Both the position numbers and the translations under genes were made by a program. Below are positions 33,800 through 45,539 of a DNA stretch of 64,000 bases, piece after piece; position 1 is the stretch's first letter, and each line of letters starts with the position of its first letter. The notes under the pieces were generated by a model that saw only the letters and a list, made by a program, of their open reading frames with translations, made no database searches and was not told the origin of the DNA. Source of the DNA: Brachionus plicatilis (lineage: Eukaryota; Rotifera; Eurotatoria; Ploima; Brachionidae); assembly GCA_010279815.1 (NCBI GenBank), contig QEOQ01000455.1, forward strand, positions 262,635-326,634, in the 5' to 3' direction.

Positions 33800-36700
33800 G
33801 AAATAGAGAATTAAATCTCTGAATTAATTTTGTGTCTTATTATTTTCTATTCTATTTTGTTTTCTTGACACTAAATTAATTAAATAATATATTAATAAAA
33901 TATAGTTTTTTAATTTTTATATTTTATTTTTTAGATACTAGAATCATTTATTTAGATTCAAAATTAATTTAAAGCCAATTTTAATTTATAAAGTAATTTA
34001 TGCTCTAAATAAATTTTATTATAAATAATTTGTAAATCTTGAGCTTGAGCTAATGCTTAATTGAATAAAAATTGAAAATATTTTTTTTCAATTGGAACTG
34101 AGACTTTAAACACATAATAATACTTCTAAAAAAAATTGAAATTTCAGTGAATGTTACATAAAACAAATTAAATAAATAAAAAAATCATATAAAAATTTAT
34201 AATGAAAAAGTAAAAAGAGAGAAATAAAATAAGACGGTTTTAGTTAAGCTTGTGAAAAAGAATTCAAGAGGTGAATCCAATTATTTTTGGTATAAAATAA
34301 CAGTTCTTTAAAGAATACTACTTAAGTTGACAAGATTCTTGACAAAATTTTCATTACATCATAAAAAAGTTAAAAGTCAATTAAATTGATTAAGTCTGTA
34401 GCAAAAATTTCGCATCAATAAATTAATTAATTCAGAAATAGATTTAAATTATTTATTAAATTAAATTATTTTTTTAACTAATGCTGTAGTTTAAATTTTT
34501 ACTTCTTTTAATTTTTAAATAAAGCTACCACCCTGCTTCAATTTAAAGCAAATCTTTTAAAAAGATTGATGCACTCTTCACTGTCGTAAATTATTAAAAA
34601 TATTAATTGGTAAAGAATCAAACTCATTGAGCTTAAATTTAAAAGTGACTTCAGATTGATTATTTTTCCAATGGTCTTTGGAATCAAACAACAAAATATG
34701 AATTTTGAATTTACAGGATCTATTTCTTGATACAGATTAAAAATTTAACAATAACAAGTTCGTTTATTTATTTTATTTGTTTGTTTAAAAATATATTTTG
34801 TAAACAATGCCTGAATGATGAAAAGTTAGAAAACGAAAATGTTTAAAAAAATATTTAAAACCTAGAGAATATTTTTCGTTTTTATTTCTTAAATTTAGGA
34901 TACTTATTTAGTTTTTTTTGGTTTCGATGAACAAAGTGTTATCGTTTTTTTAAGAACCTTAGGGTGTCATGTGTGGGGATCTAATGTTTTCAAAAATTTT
35001 TGCATACTTTATGAATTTTTTTTTTGTAATTAATAAAATAAAAAATTCCGAACGAAGAAATACTAAAGATAATGATACAAATAGAAAAATGGAGGAAAAA
35101 ACATTTACTCTGAGATTATCTTTTTTCATCATCGGAATAAAATTAATGGTAAATTTATACTCAATTTTTTGATTACTCAAAATATTTTGGAAATTAAATT
35201 TTTTAATTAGACTTAAACGTCTTTAAAAATAATAATTTATTTTTGAATTTATTATTTAATGAAATCTTTTTTAGCCCAAAGTACATGTGTCAAAATACAT
35301 CTATTTTGATATAAGAACACTTGATGACAAAAAAAATTGAATTTTTTATTTGAACCTTTTTTAAAGACAATTAAAAAGCTATTTTTTATTAAAAGGACAT
35401 TTTTAAGAAAATAATTTAAATATTTTTTTATTTTTATTTCTAATCCAAAATTTAGAATTATGGCAATAAAATAAAATAAATTTAACATCATGAATTTAAT
35501 AGAATAAATAATAAAACAAAAACTCAATTAAATTTTTTTTTAAAAATTGAAATATTTCCTTTTTAAAAACAATATATAAAAGGTGATTAAAGAATTAGAG
35601 CCCTTAAAAAATAAATTAAAATTAAATTTTTTTTGTTTCCTTCCTACTTTGCTTTTGCTTCCGTCAAAATTTTCCTGGAAAAATAAATAAGTCTTTTAAA
35701 AGACCGCAAAAAATAAAAAGTTAGGAAGACAATTTAAAGCCAATTTAAATTTAAATTTAATCTAAATTTAATTCATTAAAAACCTGCAAAATAATCCTTT
35801 CGTTTTTTAAAAATTAAAAATATAAAATTTTTATTTCAATCATAAAATTTATTGATTAAAAATTTTTTTAGTATGAAATGGAAGGGTAACTGCGAACAGC
35901 ATATCAGTTTTTTGCCCTCTCGTTTTTTTTTGAAAAATCTTAAATAAATTTTTCAAATTGATATTTTTTAATTTAACAATGAAGATTTTTAAATTAATTT
36001 TAGCTAATAACTCTGTCAAAATTAGCTTTTAAAAATTGTACTTGATCGAACCCTTAGATGGCTTGAGTGCTAAAAATATTCAAAAATGAGAGAAAAATAA
36101 TCCTCGAGCACTTAAATCGTGGATGTAAAGCATGAAAATAGTGAAATAATTGTGGAGAAAAACAATTATTAAATAAAAAAATGATGATATGTTTTCTATT
36201 AGATTCTCTGGATGAATTTAAGCTGTTAATTAAGGCCTAGAGAGTTTCAAATAAATTGATAGTTTAAAATTTTTAAGCCAATTCTGGTAATAATCGAATT
36301 TAAAAAAAAATTCTCAAACTGAATAGAAAAAAATAGAATAAAATAAATGTAAAATAAAGTCCTCAAAAAACTGATAAATTTATTTTCAATTAAAAAAAGC
36401 AATATAATTAATTAAATTCAAAGCGAGTCTTTTTTAGAAAAAAGAATCAATTTAAAAAAGCTCCCTGAATGATTAACTACCTAATAATAGAGATCGACAA
36501 GAGAGCTAGTGATGAATTATGTCATATTTTTAGAAATTATAAAATCACGTTTTATTTTCTAAAATAGCTAGAGTTACTCTTAAGTATAGATAAAAATTAT
36601 TGATTGTATCAGATTTCAAATATCAAGCTTAGGAATATAATGTCATTAAGAGGCGGCTTGAGCTTTGTTTTTTGTTGGCATAATATTAAGCTAATATATT

Positions 36701-37140
36701 TTTAGAAAAAAGTTGATTAATATTTGAGTTAAGATTTTGCAAAAAAATATCAATAGATTATTTATTTTAAAAGGGCTTGAGTACAAATTTTGAAGAATAG
36801 GCTGTTTATTGGAAGGTAAACATTTTTCCAGCATTTCCAGACCGTGTTTGAGCACATGATCACAATAATCTAATGGAGCAAAGGAAGCATTTTGATTTAA
36901 TAGCTTTTATAAATATTATTTTTTTATGATAAATCAGAGTGGTACGCTTCAATCGCATATGAATCTTCACAATTTTAAAAAAGCCACTTTTTATTGCTTT
37001 TTCAAAATAAAAATTAATATAAAATAAATGTTTTTTTTAAATAGACCTGTTAAACAATTTCTTTTTTGAAATAATAAAATTAAAATTTAATTAAATTTTA
37101 TTAACAATAAGTTATTCTGTTGTTTTTGTATTAAGTTTTG
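30110..37140. other. Long AT-rich intron segment, no gene or defined element
   Basis: No domain-bearing frame on either strand. A 20-base A run followed by (AAAT)n at about 33766-33800 could be the tail of an old retroposed sequence. Open frames around 30537, 34959 and 35252 look like chance frames. Confidence 0.55.
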
Positions 37141-37149
37141 CGGTGGTAA

Positions 37150-37215
37150 GGTTAAGTCAAGTCAAGTCTAGAATTCAAAATTTTTCTTTTTTTAAAAAAA
37201 GTCATTAGACTTTAA
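37150..37215. mobile_element. hAT MITE family 1, degraded fragment
   Basis: AAGTCAAGTCAAGTC at the start and AAAGTCATTAGACTTTAA at the end resemble the internal arms of the family. Terminal CAGAGTTG is absent. Confidence 0.35.
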
Positions 37216-37568
37216 TTGAAACACAAAAAAAGATCTTGTTAATTCAGAGTTTTCTTTTTTCTAAAATCTGATGCATCAATCGGCAATCAATGTTTAGCTA
37301 ACATTTCCCCATAGAGATTCGAATCTTAATTTGATTTAAAAATGCTTTGGTGAAATTCAGTATAAAATAACAGAAAAAAATGATAAAATTTACTTTCAAA
37401 ACATATGGAAAAAAATAAATTACTAAAATAATGAATTAAAAAAAGACAGTGGTTTTATTTTTTTAACAATTTTTAGCCATTAGATCTGCTGAAAAATTGA
37501 ATTTTGATTAAATTTTTTTTTTACAAAATAAAAAATTAATCTTTTAAGAAAAAATTTTTGCTTAAAAT

Positions 37569-37621
37569 CAGAGTTGTTTTAAAGTCCCGGACTTGAGACT
37601 TGTCACTTTTAAACAACTCTT
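37569..37621. mobile_element. hAT MITE family 1, minimal 53-bp copy
   Basis: CAGAGTTGTTTTAAAGTC is joined almost directly to GACTTGTCACTTTTAAACAA and a final CTCT. The flanks are CTTAAAAT/TTTAAAAT (7/8). It is essentially the two TIRs with the interior removed. Confidence 0.75.
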
Positions 37622-37629
37622 TTTAAAAT

Positions 37630-39016
37630 GTTGATAATAGATTAAAAAAATAAAATAATTAACAAAAAATAGTTTTTAACACCATCTTTTTTATAAAAAA
37701 ATTAATTCTTGAACTAATTTAAAATATTTAAATGTAATACATCTATAAAATACGTTTTTGTACTGGACTAAAATTAAAAAATTAAAAGATTCCTATATGA
37801 GGTTTCTTTTGACCCCTCAAATTGTGCAATGCTTACCCAAAATATTTTCAAAACTAATCCGGAAAGATGCCCAAAACTTGCCTACTCCGAATGGTACTCT
37901 TTAAAGTTCTCCAAACAAAAAATCGTCCATATTCTATCAACCATTAAATTAAAGCTTAATTACTCCATTCTCTCGTGACCTTAAATTTATCCGTATTTTG
38001 ATTTAATTAAATTTTGTTTTTTTTAAAGTTGAAAAAATAAGAAAAAAGAATAGAAATAAAACTTTGATAAGAAACAAATAAAAGGAAAAAAAAGATAATT
38101 AAAGACCTTGCTTCGGAACAACCTTGGAAGTTCATCTCTTATAAATGTCATTAGTGCTGTAAACTTAATAAAAAATAAAAAATAAGAAAGTTGAAAAAAT
38201 ATTCTAATGTTAAAGACAATGAGTTAAAAAATCTAAGCAGTTGACATCTGAGTTGAAAAATTTTTTAAAAAATTTTTAATTCAAAATCAGCTGAACTTTG
38301 TCAATAAGAAAGGAAAAAAATCCACTCTCAAGCAGACATTTTTGGAAAAAAACGTTAGCTTACATTAAAATATGTAAGTTTTAGTAAAAAAAAAAAATCG
38401 TTCTAGAATGCTTACGGGCAAAAAATGAGAATTTTGGTAAGAAAAATGTAAAATTGGCTTCTATTGAAAAATATTTAATTGATTTTATTATGAAAAATTT
38501 TAAAAAAAATTTCAGCATTCATTACCATTTCTTACTTGATTTAACTTAAAATTACACAATTTTTGGTAAAATTTTGTAATAAAAATAAAATTCATCGAAT
38601 AATTTAAAAATAAAAAAATTTTGAGCGAAAAATTTTGTTAATTTATAATTATTAAATATTTAAAAATGGTATGACTTTTTTATATACCGATGAGTCTCTG
38701 ATTGTCTCTGATCAGTTTTGTATTATTACGTAAAATTACTTAATTTAGCCTTTTCTGCACATTTTATAAAAGCACTGTATAAAAATGTGTGTATAAAAAC
38801 CCTTCTAGCAATTTTTGAAGAATTTAAAATAGGCAAGTTAAACAAATTAAATATTGAATAAGATTTTCTGAAAGTGTACTTCAAAAGCTGGGGATATTTA
38901 AAAAATAAAATAATTTTTCAAAAGTCGATTATTTTATTTCAAAATTATTTGCATCCAGTATTCAAAATTAAATTTAAAAAATGAAATTCAAATTAGTAAC
39001 TAAAATGAAAAGATCG
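37630..39016. other. Intron with a complex patch
   Basis: Positions 37830-37980 and 38100-38165 are less repetitive than their surroundings, but no frame or site is recognisable. Confidence 0.35.
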
Positions 39017-39024
39017 ATTTTTAC

Positions 39025-39203
39025 CAGAGTTGTTTAAGTCTCAAGTCAATTCCAACAAAATTCTGATATATGGCAAATCTATTGCATTAGACAACCCAAG
39101 AGTGTATACATTTTTTGATATGAAGCCTGATCTAGCAAATTTAAAAAAAAAAATTTAAAGTCCGGACTTTAAATTTTTTTTTTGGGACTTTGAAACAACT
39201 CTG
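39025..39203. mobile_element. hAT MITE family 1, copy f
   Basis: CAGAGTTGTTTAAG to CAACTCTG, with an exact 8-bp TSD ATTTTTAC. The interior AACAAAATTCTGATATATGG is shared with copies b and g. Confidence 0.85.
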
Positions 39204-40288
39204 ATTTTTACTACCAATATTTATGAAATAAAAAATTTTAAAATGTCCCTTACAAAAAATGAGTTTGGTTGTATTTAAATTTAAAAATCGATTAATCAAT
39301 GGGTTGAGAGAATTTTTTTGATAATTATTTTTCTTTTTTAAATCTACATAGCATGCAAAGCATGTTACATTTAAATTATTTAAATTAATTCAAGAATTAA
39401 TTTTAATACCAAAAAGATGAACTGTTTGAATTGAACATCAACTTTAAGATATCGGCTAGATTCCCTATTTTTTTTGTTTCTTAAAGATTAAGTAAAATTT
39501 TAACCCACATTACTTGAAAAGTCAAAAAATTAAAGCTTTCCAAGAGCTCAACTTGGTTACGTTCAAAAAGCAATTATTGTAAATATTTTTTAAATGATAC
39601 TAAAAGAGTGATAAGTATAATTTTAATTGAACCTAGATTTATTTAGCTGTATTTTTTAAGTGAATATTAAATGTCACATTAAATATCAAGAAAATATTAC
39701 ACGGAAGTAGTCACAGAGTTATTGGCACTTTTGAGTCTGCCACTTTTTAATTTTTATGGGCTTCATTTTCGTTTTTATTGAAATAAATAATAATAATTAA
39801 ATAGTTATTTTGAGGTGAGAAATTCATTAATTATTAAATATTTCTAAAAATATTTAGCTGTTTTTTAACTATTTTTTCTGTTCCTTTAAAATTAATTCTA
39901 ACCCTAACGAATTATAAATTTAAAAAAAAAAGAAAACTTTTTTTCTCCATTTTTTTTCTCCCGGGCATTTCATTTGTATGTTAGTTCATAATTCCTCAGA
40001 CAAAAAGAGTCCTAAGTGAAATTTTTTTTTCTATTTTAATCTTTTCATTTAACATTTTGATAGATTAGTTTATCAAGGAATTGATTAGCACCCAATGTTC
40101 AGGTAAGTATGCTTTTACAAGTGACGCAAGTACTATTTTTTTTCTTTAATCAAAATAATAAATTTTATATTAATTTATTAAAAATAGTTTAAAGTCAATT
40201 AAATTGTATCAAAACATCAAGTATCAAATAAATTTCATTACAAAATAGAATGATGAAAAAAAATTTTTTAACAAACTTGTAGATTTAG

Positions 40289-41235
40289 TAGTGTTGTAAA
40301 TAAATAGCATTTGAATTTACTTTTAAATACTTAGATTAATTTTTAAATTTGAGTTTAAATCTAAACTAATTTTTTATTTGAGTTTAAATTTAAACCCAGA
40401 ATAATAATTAAATTTAAATTCAAATTTGAATCATAATTCAATTCAATTTAGAATTTAAAAAAGTCAAATTATTAAGCTTTTATTTGAACATCAAAACGAA
40501 AATTTAAATTTATTTTGGTGGTTTTTATAGTAAGTGTATTAATTATAAAACGTAATTAACAAATAAATTCTAAAAATAAAGTTTTTTCCATTTTTTTCTT
40601 TTTCCAATTATTATTTTTTTTTGTTCAAGGTCTTAGGTCAACAATATATAAATATTATTTTTTATTTTATTAAAAACAAATTTAAATTCTTAAAAATGAG
40701 TCAAACTCAAGATTTTTTACAAGCACCTTTTACTTCTCGATCGATAAACAAAAAGCAATACATTAAAAGATCTCTTACCACAATAATTCAATTAAAGTTA
40801 GAAAATTTTAGTAAATAAAAATGCTGATATTTCACTGTTGAATATAGTAATACAAATTACTCAAGCAATATGCTTGGTCATTTGAAAAAAGAGCATGTTA
40901 TGGAATTGGGATATCAGCATAAAATTTTAGTAGGTTTTAGTTATTTTAAAAATCTGAAAATTTAAATTAGTCAAATTGTTTAAGTAATTTTAATTAGAAC
41001 ATAATTTAAATAGAATTTAGAATTATTTAAGTTAATCTTGGAATTTAAATATTTTTTGAGTTTAAGTTTTAATCCAAATTTTATTTTAGTTTAAATTTGA
41101 ATTCAGATTTTATTTATGTTTAAATTTGAATCCAAATTTAATTTATGTTTAAATTTGAATCCAAATTTAATTTTAAATTTAAATCGAAATAAATCGAATA
41201 ATTTGTTCAAATCGCCAATTTGATTTACAACACTA
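40289..41235 (+). mobile_element. hAT family 2 element, copy 1 (947 bp) with BED-finger remnant
   Basis: The ends TAGTGTTGTAAAT and ATTTACAACACTA are flanked by an exact 8-bp duplication AGATTTAG (40281-40288, 41236-41243). A 65-aa frame at 40621-40818 precedes a stretch (40819-40920) reading YFTVEYSNTNYSSNMLGHLK then KEH, the second half of a BED zinc finger as found at the N-terminus of hAT transposases. The element also carries imperfect tandem AATTTAAATTT(G/C)AA motifs near both ends. Non-autonomous. Confidence 0.8.
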
Positions 41236-41703
41236 AGATTTAGGCTTAATATTTGCTGTACAAAAATGTACGAAAGAAAAGGAATCAAATACATTCTGCA
41301 CTATAAATAATCACAACGTGCACTATAATATTTAAATTGCACTTTAATATTTACATGCACTTTATTAATCAAGGCTGCACTATAAATAACATTCTTACAC
41401 TTTTATATTTTTTAACAAGCACTAATATAATTTTTATTTTGCACTAAAACAATCTTTACTAAGCACTAAATTAATTTTAGACCTGAACTATTTCAATTCA
41501 TTTTTAGATAAATTAATACAACAAGCACTATTTTTTTCGAAAACCTCATTTTTTTTAAAACATAAGAAAATACAAATTACAATTACAAATATGTGATTTA
41601 TTTTTGTAGAGAAAAAAAATATAGTAATACATACATAAGAATAAAATAAAAAAAAATAAAATTGTATTTATTAAGTAGAGATTTTTAAATAAGCGTTTAA
41701 GCT

Positions 41704-41770
41704 TTATTTAATCCAGTAGGATCTACCATTAGTACTAGCTAAAGTGGGTCTACCTCGACTACGTTTTTTT
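41704..41770 (-). pseudogene. AT-hook transposase tail
   Basis: The frame reads KKRSRGRPTLASTNGRSYW, IK, stop. The RGRP core is an AT-hook. The sequence is comparable to the tails at 5538, 11951 and 50855. Confidence 0.45.
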
Positions 41771-42109
41771 CCTAACCTATTTCCCTTATATCACAATTAG
41801 TTTGATTTTTATTACTAAAAGAGATGTTAAACAGTCTTTTAATTTTTTAGTCTATTTCGAATTTTAAAATAACTAAATAAAAATATTCTACCTTAAGACA
41901 CTTTAAATCAAGACACTTATTCAACGTTTGTAGGTTGAGATGATTTAAAAAATTACTAATGCGAGAACGGATAAATTTAGACTTTGGTGGCATAATAATA
42001 ATATTTAATGGGATTGGTTTCAATATTTAGTTAAAATATTCAAAAATTTGTCAATATAGTTAAAATACTCAAAATTTAAATCAAATCACATGATTTTAAT
42101 ACTTTATTT

Positions 42110-42565
42110 AAATAAAATAAAACACAAATTCAAAAAAGTAAAACCATAGATTTGTTCAGAATTTTGTCTAGTTTTGTTTAAAAAAAAATTGGTTTATTAA
42201 GTAATCCCTGGGACTACATAAAATTAAACTGAAAAAAAGTTTTCTTTTTGGCTTTTTTTCAATAATAAAAATTGCCTTTTTTTCAAACAAAACTATTTAC
42301 CAGAGTGTGGAAAATTTTATGCTCTTTCAGAATATATATAATTTAAAAAAGATTTTAATTTTATCTTTGAGTAATTGAGTCTGAAAGATCTACAACTTTT
42401 TAAAGGGTTAGTTCTTTTTAGACACTTGGATATAAATTTTTTTTTTTGTCCCCCAAAAAAAGTGAAATCTAGGGTTTCAAAGGACGCAGTTTACGAATTT
42501 TAAGTCAAAAATTAGAAATTCAGATAGCACTTAAGTTTTGAATTTCTGGAACCTTGCCATGCCAT
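42110..42565 (+). repeat. Dispersed repeat X, longest copy
   Basis: It contains CCATAGATTTGTTCAGAATT, TTAAGTAATCCCTGGGACTA, TTTCAATAATAAAAATTG, AAAATTTTATGCTCTTTCAG, then GGACGCAGTTTACGAATTTT and AAATTCAGATAGCACTTAAG. Parts recur at 11515 (left half), 51520-51730 (left half, inverted), 52378-52440 and 52740-52985 (right half). Confidence 0.7.
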
Positions 42566-42987
42566 GATAATCTATCGTTGAGTAACTAGCTGTTAATTGT
42601 TTTAATTTCTAAATAAGTAGCCGCAAGGAATTTATAAAAGGGACGGAAAATAAAATAAAATAAGCTTTGTTGAAAATAAAAATAAAAATAAAGTTTAAAT
42701 TAATATTTAAAATTATTTTAGTTCATGTCAAAAATTATTTAATTCAACTCAGAAATTATTTTAGTAAAAATCAAAAATTATTTAAGTGCCAGGTGATTTA
42801 TATAGTAAAGTTTTGAAATATAAAAGTTCTGATTTGAATTATTTTGGTAAAAAACCGAATAATTCAGTGCACATAAAATAATGTAGTACTTTTTGGAAAT
42901 AATATAGTGCAGTTTGGTATTAAAAAAAGTGCAACTTCTGATTAATTTATAGTGCAACATTAAATACAAGCCGAAAGAAAATTGTAG

Positions 42988-43188
42988 AAAAAAAGCTCAA
43001 AATATGAACTTAAATTAGAAAAGTTTTCAAAAATTGCATCAGAAGCTCTAATTGCTTCTGAAGCGACACAGTCTGCTGTAAAAAAAGTTCTTAGCAAACA
43101 TAAAAACCCAATAGCTTGCCCGGAGTGCGGGAAATTAATGAAAAATGAGCGTGGTGTAAAGCAACACATCGCAAAAATGCATAAATAA
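42988..43188 (+). pseudogene. Single C2H2 zinc-finger protein of mini-transposon B
   Basis: An open frame of 66 codons ending in a complete C2H2 finger: CPECGKLMKNERGVKQHIAK, MH. Spacing is C-x2-C-x12-H-x4-H, the classic form, and all four ligands are present. Upstream it reads SEALIASEATQSAVKKVLSK, which aligns with the 9315 and 61764 proteins. No ATG precedes the finger; the aligned Met position is CTA, and a TAG lies at 42985. This copy is therefore probably not expressed, though its finger is the best preserved. Confidence 0.65.
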
Positions 43189-43653
43189 TTTTTTTTACTG
43201 AATTTTTATAATTTTAAATTAACATATAAATTGGTCACGTAAAAAAAAAAACTGGTCACATAAATAATAAAATTTAAAAAAAAAATTCTTTATTTTAATA
43301 ATAATATTGCCTGGTCACATATTAAGTGACCAGTGAATATGTTACATTTATAAAATGCAATATTTTGGTAGACAATATTTTAATCTAAAACTTAGAATGA
43401 CGAATCTATATTTCTTAGATTCTTCTAGAATTATTATTTTGTTGTTTTGCTTCTAATTAAAATTCCATTTATTATTTTTTAAAAGATGCTGATGATAGTT
43501 TAGAATCTTCTAGATGATATGGTTTTAATAAAATAACATTATTTAAATTATGGACACGTATTAGGTGTGCCATCAAATACTGTAGAATTCTATCTATATA
43601 AATAGGGAATCAAATTCTTATTAAAATATGATTTCACTTCCACTAACACAATT

Positions 43654-44208
43654 CAGTGGCGTATTCAAGGGGTGGCGAGCTATGGCGGTGCCATACTAGC
43701 CAAAAAAATGATATGGCGGCGCCATACCAATTCAAAGAAAAATTTTAAATAAAAAAAAATTTGTTTGTTTGTTTGTTTGAGTTTTTTCTTTGTATGAAAG
43801 TGATCATCTTTTTAAAATAAAAATAATTCTCTTTCATTTGATGCGAAAAATTAGTTTAATTCAATTCATGTATTGTGATCCAAAAAATCACATGTTTATA
43901 TGATCGCTTGCTTTGAACTAATACGAACTCTTTTGAAATCTTTTTATTTTAATTTTGTGAAAAATTGCTTAAGAATTTTCTTGTAAAAAAACCGACTTCT
44001 AATAACCCGCCTAATCATTCAATTAACTCAATTGAAAAGTTAATTGAACAAAATCAAATTTCAAATGAGCAAAAAACTACAGAGATAGGTTTAGAACCTA
44101 ATCAGCCTTTAATCGACTTTCCAATCTATAAAGACAACCACACACACACGCACACACTCGGGACCCATATTTCGCCATACCAGTCAAGAAATCCTGGATC
44201 CGCCACTG
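43654..44208 (+). mobile_element. hAT element with CAGTGGCG ends (555 bp)
   Basis: The ends CAGTGGCGTATTCAAGG and CCTGGATCCGCCACTG are inverted and flanked by an exact 8-bp duplication ACACAATT (43646-43653, 44209-44216). These termini are typical of hAT elements encoding ZMYM1-like (TTF-finger) transposases. An open frame at 43965-44234 (VKKPTSNNPP, SIEKLIEQNQ) could be the N-terminal stretch of such a transposase. A (CA)n run lies at about 44142-44157. Nested within mini-transposon B. Confidence 0.85.
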
Positions 44209-44407
44209 ACACAATTTATATTTTATTATTTTAATAAACAATTAAAACAATTAAAATATTTTTATATTATTATTCTAATACCTTGTTATAAGTCCCATCT
44301 GAGTGCGCAGCAGAACGAGACCTGTAACAAATATGTGACCAGTCAGAAAAAATACCTGGTCACTGATCATATAACAGGCAAGACCCAAAAAAACAACACC
44401 AACTTAC

Positions 44408-45463
44408 CAATTTGTTAAAATTGTGACCGATGGCCAAAGAGTCGCCTTTGAAGTTGACATTTGCCAGCAGAATGTCAGCGGCCGACTTGGTCAAATTGAT
44501 GCCGGCCGAGGTATGGCTATTGAGAATGTGGCTCTTGAGGCTGCAGGCCGACTCGGCCTCCCTCTCATTAGCCAGCGACTCCGAGCTGAGAAACTCAAAG
44601 CAAATGTTGCTGCTTGACGCATTGTTGGACTGGTTGTTGGAGTTTGCCGAGTTGGTCGACTGGTTGTCGCTCAGAAAAAACCTGCACTCGGACTCCGCGT
44701 AGCAATTGGCGCAGAACTTGGCCTGCAGCATGTCCAGCTCGTACCGGTTCGCCTTGTCCAGAATGCTCGACGCACTTGTCTTCCGATTTTTGGCCAAACT
44801 CACGCCCTGCTCGGGCACACTCAAATAATTGTTCACTATTGTGGGCGACATGGCCAGGGCGCCGCCCGAGCAACTGTTCGATCTGTACTGCCTGCTGTCG
44901 CACCTCAGAGAGGACGCGTTCGCTCTCAGCTTGGACTCGAGCTGGCTGCTGTTCAAACTGGTGGCTTTGTGTGCCTCCTCTTCCTCGCAGTTCATCACAA
45001 TCTTGATGTTGGGTTCGGCGGAGCACTGGGCGCCGGGCGCCCCATGCCACTCGAGTTGTGTGGAGCTGGCGTGTTTGCGCAGCAGTTGGTTCTTTATTCT
45101 AGCGTCTTGGTCGGCGCGGTCCAGCAGTCCGACCACGCCGGCCCGGCCCAGCAGGGCGGTCAGGTCGATTGAGCCGCAGGACCGGCGGTGTGCGCAGGAC
45201 AAGTTGGCCGTCTCGGGGTCCTCGCTGATTTTGGCGTGGATAAAAGAGACCTTGGACATTTTGGCTGAATAGGACGAGTCCGACGAGTTGGAGGAGACTG
45301 TGGACGTGGTCAGAATGGACGCATTGGACACCTTGCGGTCTGGCGCGCACACAACTGCCGATGGTTGGCCCAGGCTGGCTTTGGTGCTCTCAGTCAGTTC
45401 GGATGACGAGGATGATGAGCTTGAAGAAGTCTTGGAAAATAGTGTCGACAAGTTTTTTACCAT
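44408..45463 (-). CDS. RGS protein long isoform, exon 1 (N-terminal region)
   Basis: 1056 bp encode residues 1-352, with donor AAATTG|GTAAGT in phase 0. Composition is markedly GC-rich and the frame is open throughout. The protein is Ser/Asn/Ala-rich with a poly-Ser run at 12-21, and a Cys cluster CANCYAESEC in its second half. I recognise no domain. ATG at 45463 has a good context (AACATGG). The frame stays open upstream for about 22 codons (DECLKCATERLAN), after a TTTTAG that could be an acceptor, so a further 5' exon is possible. The other open frames over this segment are shadows. Confidence 0.8.
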
Positions 45464-45539
45464 GTTAGCTAAACGCTCTGTGGCGCACTTGAGGCATTCA
45501 TCTAAAACTTGGAGAGGGCTTTTTTAATTAGATTGAAAT

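Larger units (their letters stand above)
41297..42959 (-). mobile_element. DNA transposon with CACTA-like ends, containing repeat X
   Basis: The left end has TGCACTATAAATAATCA and the right end ATTAATTTATAGTGCA, inverted. Further GTGCA/TGCAC motifs repeat for about 200 bp inward at both ends. ACATT flanks both sides at or next to the ends (possible 5-bp TSD). The interior holds an AT-hook transposase tail on the - strand (41704-41770) and repeat X (42110-42565). It sits in the reading frame of zinc-finger mini-transposon B. Confidence 0.55.
42960..44386 (+). mobile_element. Zinc-finger mini-transposon, copy B (left end not found, nested insertions)
   Basis: The right end is GGCAAGACCC at 44377-44386, the inverse of the GGGTCTTGCC end of copy A. 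GGTCAC/GTGACC motifs cluster at 43210-43340 and 44330-44365. The gene lies at 42988-43188. A hAT element (43654-44208) is nested inside. On the left the element is cut by the CACTA-like element at 41297-42959. The coding frame appears to continue beyond it (about 41236-41290: LIFAVQKCTKEKESNT), so the true left end lies further left and was not identified. Confidence 0.6.

Noticed and set aside
34959..35527. Overlapping frames of 67-91 aa
   Set aside because: Lys/Phe/Ile/Asn-rich chance frames in AT-rich intron, open on both strands at once.
12523..45463. Axin (RGS plus DIX) as the identity of the RGS gene
   Set aside because: The RGS box is C-terminal and of R4 type, with no DIX, GSK3-binding or beta-catenin-binding motifs.
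44423..45527. Several open frames on both strands over RGS exon 1
   Set aside because: They are shadows of the exon 1 frame, which alone has matching splice phase with exon 2.
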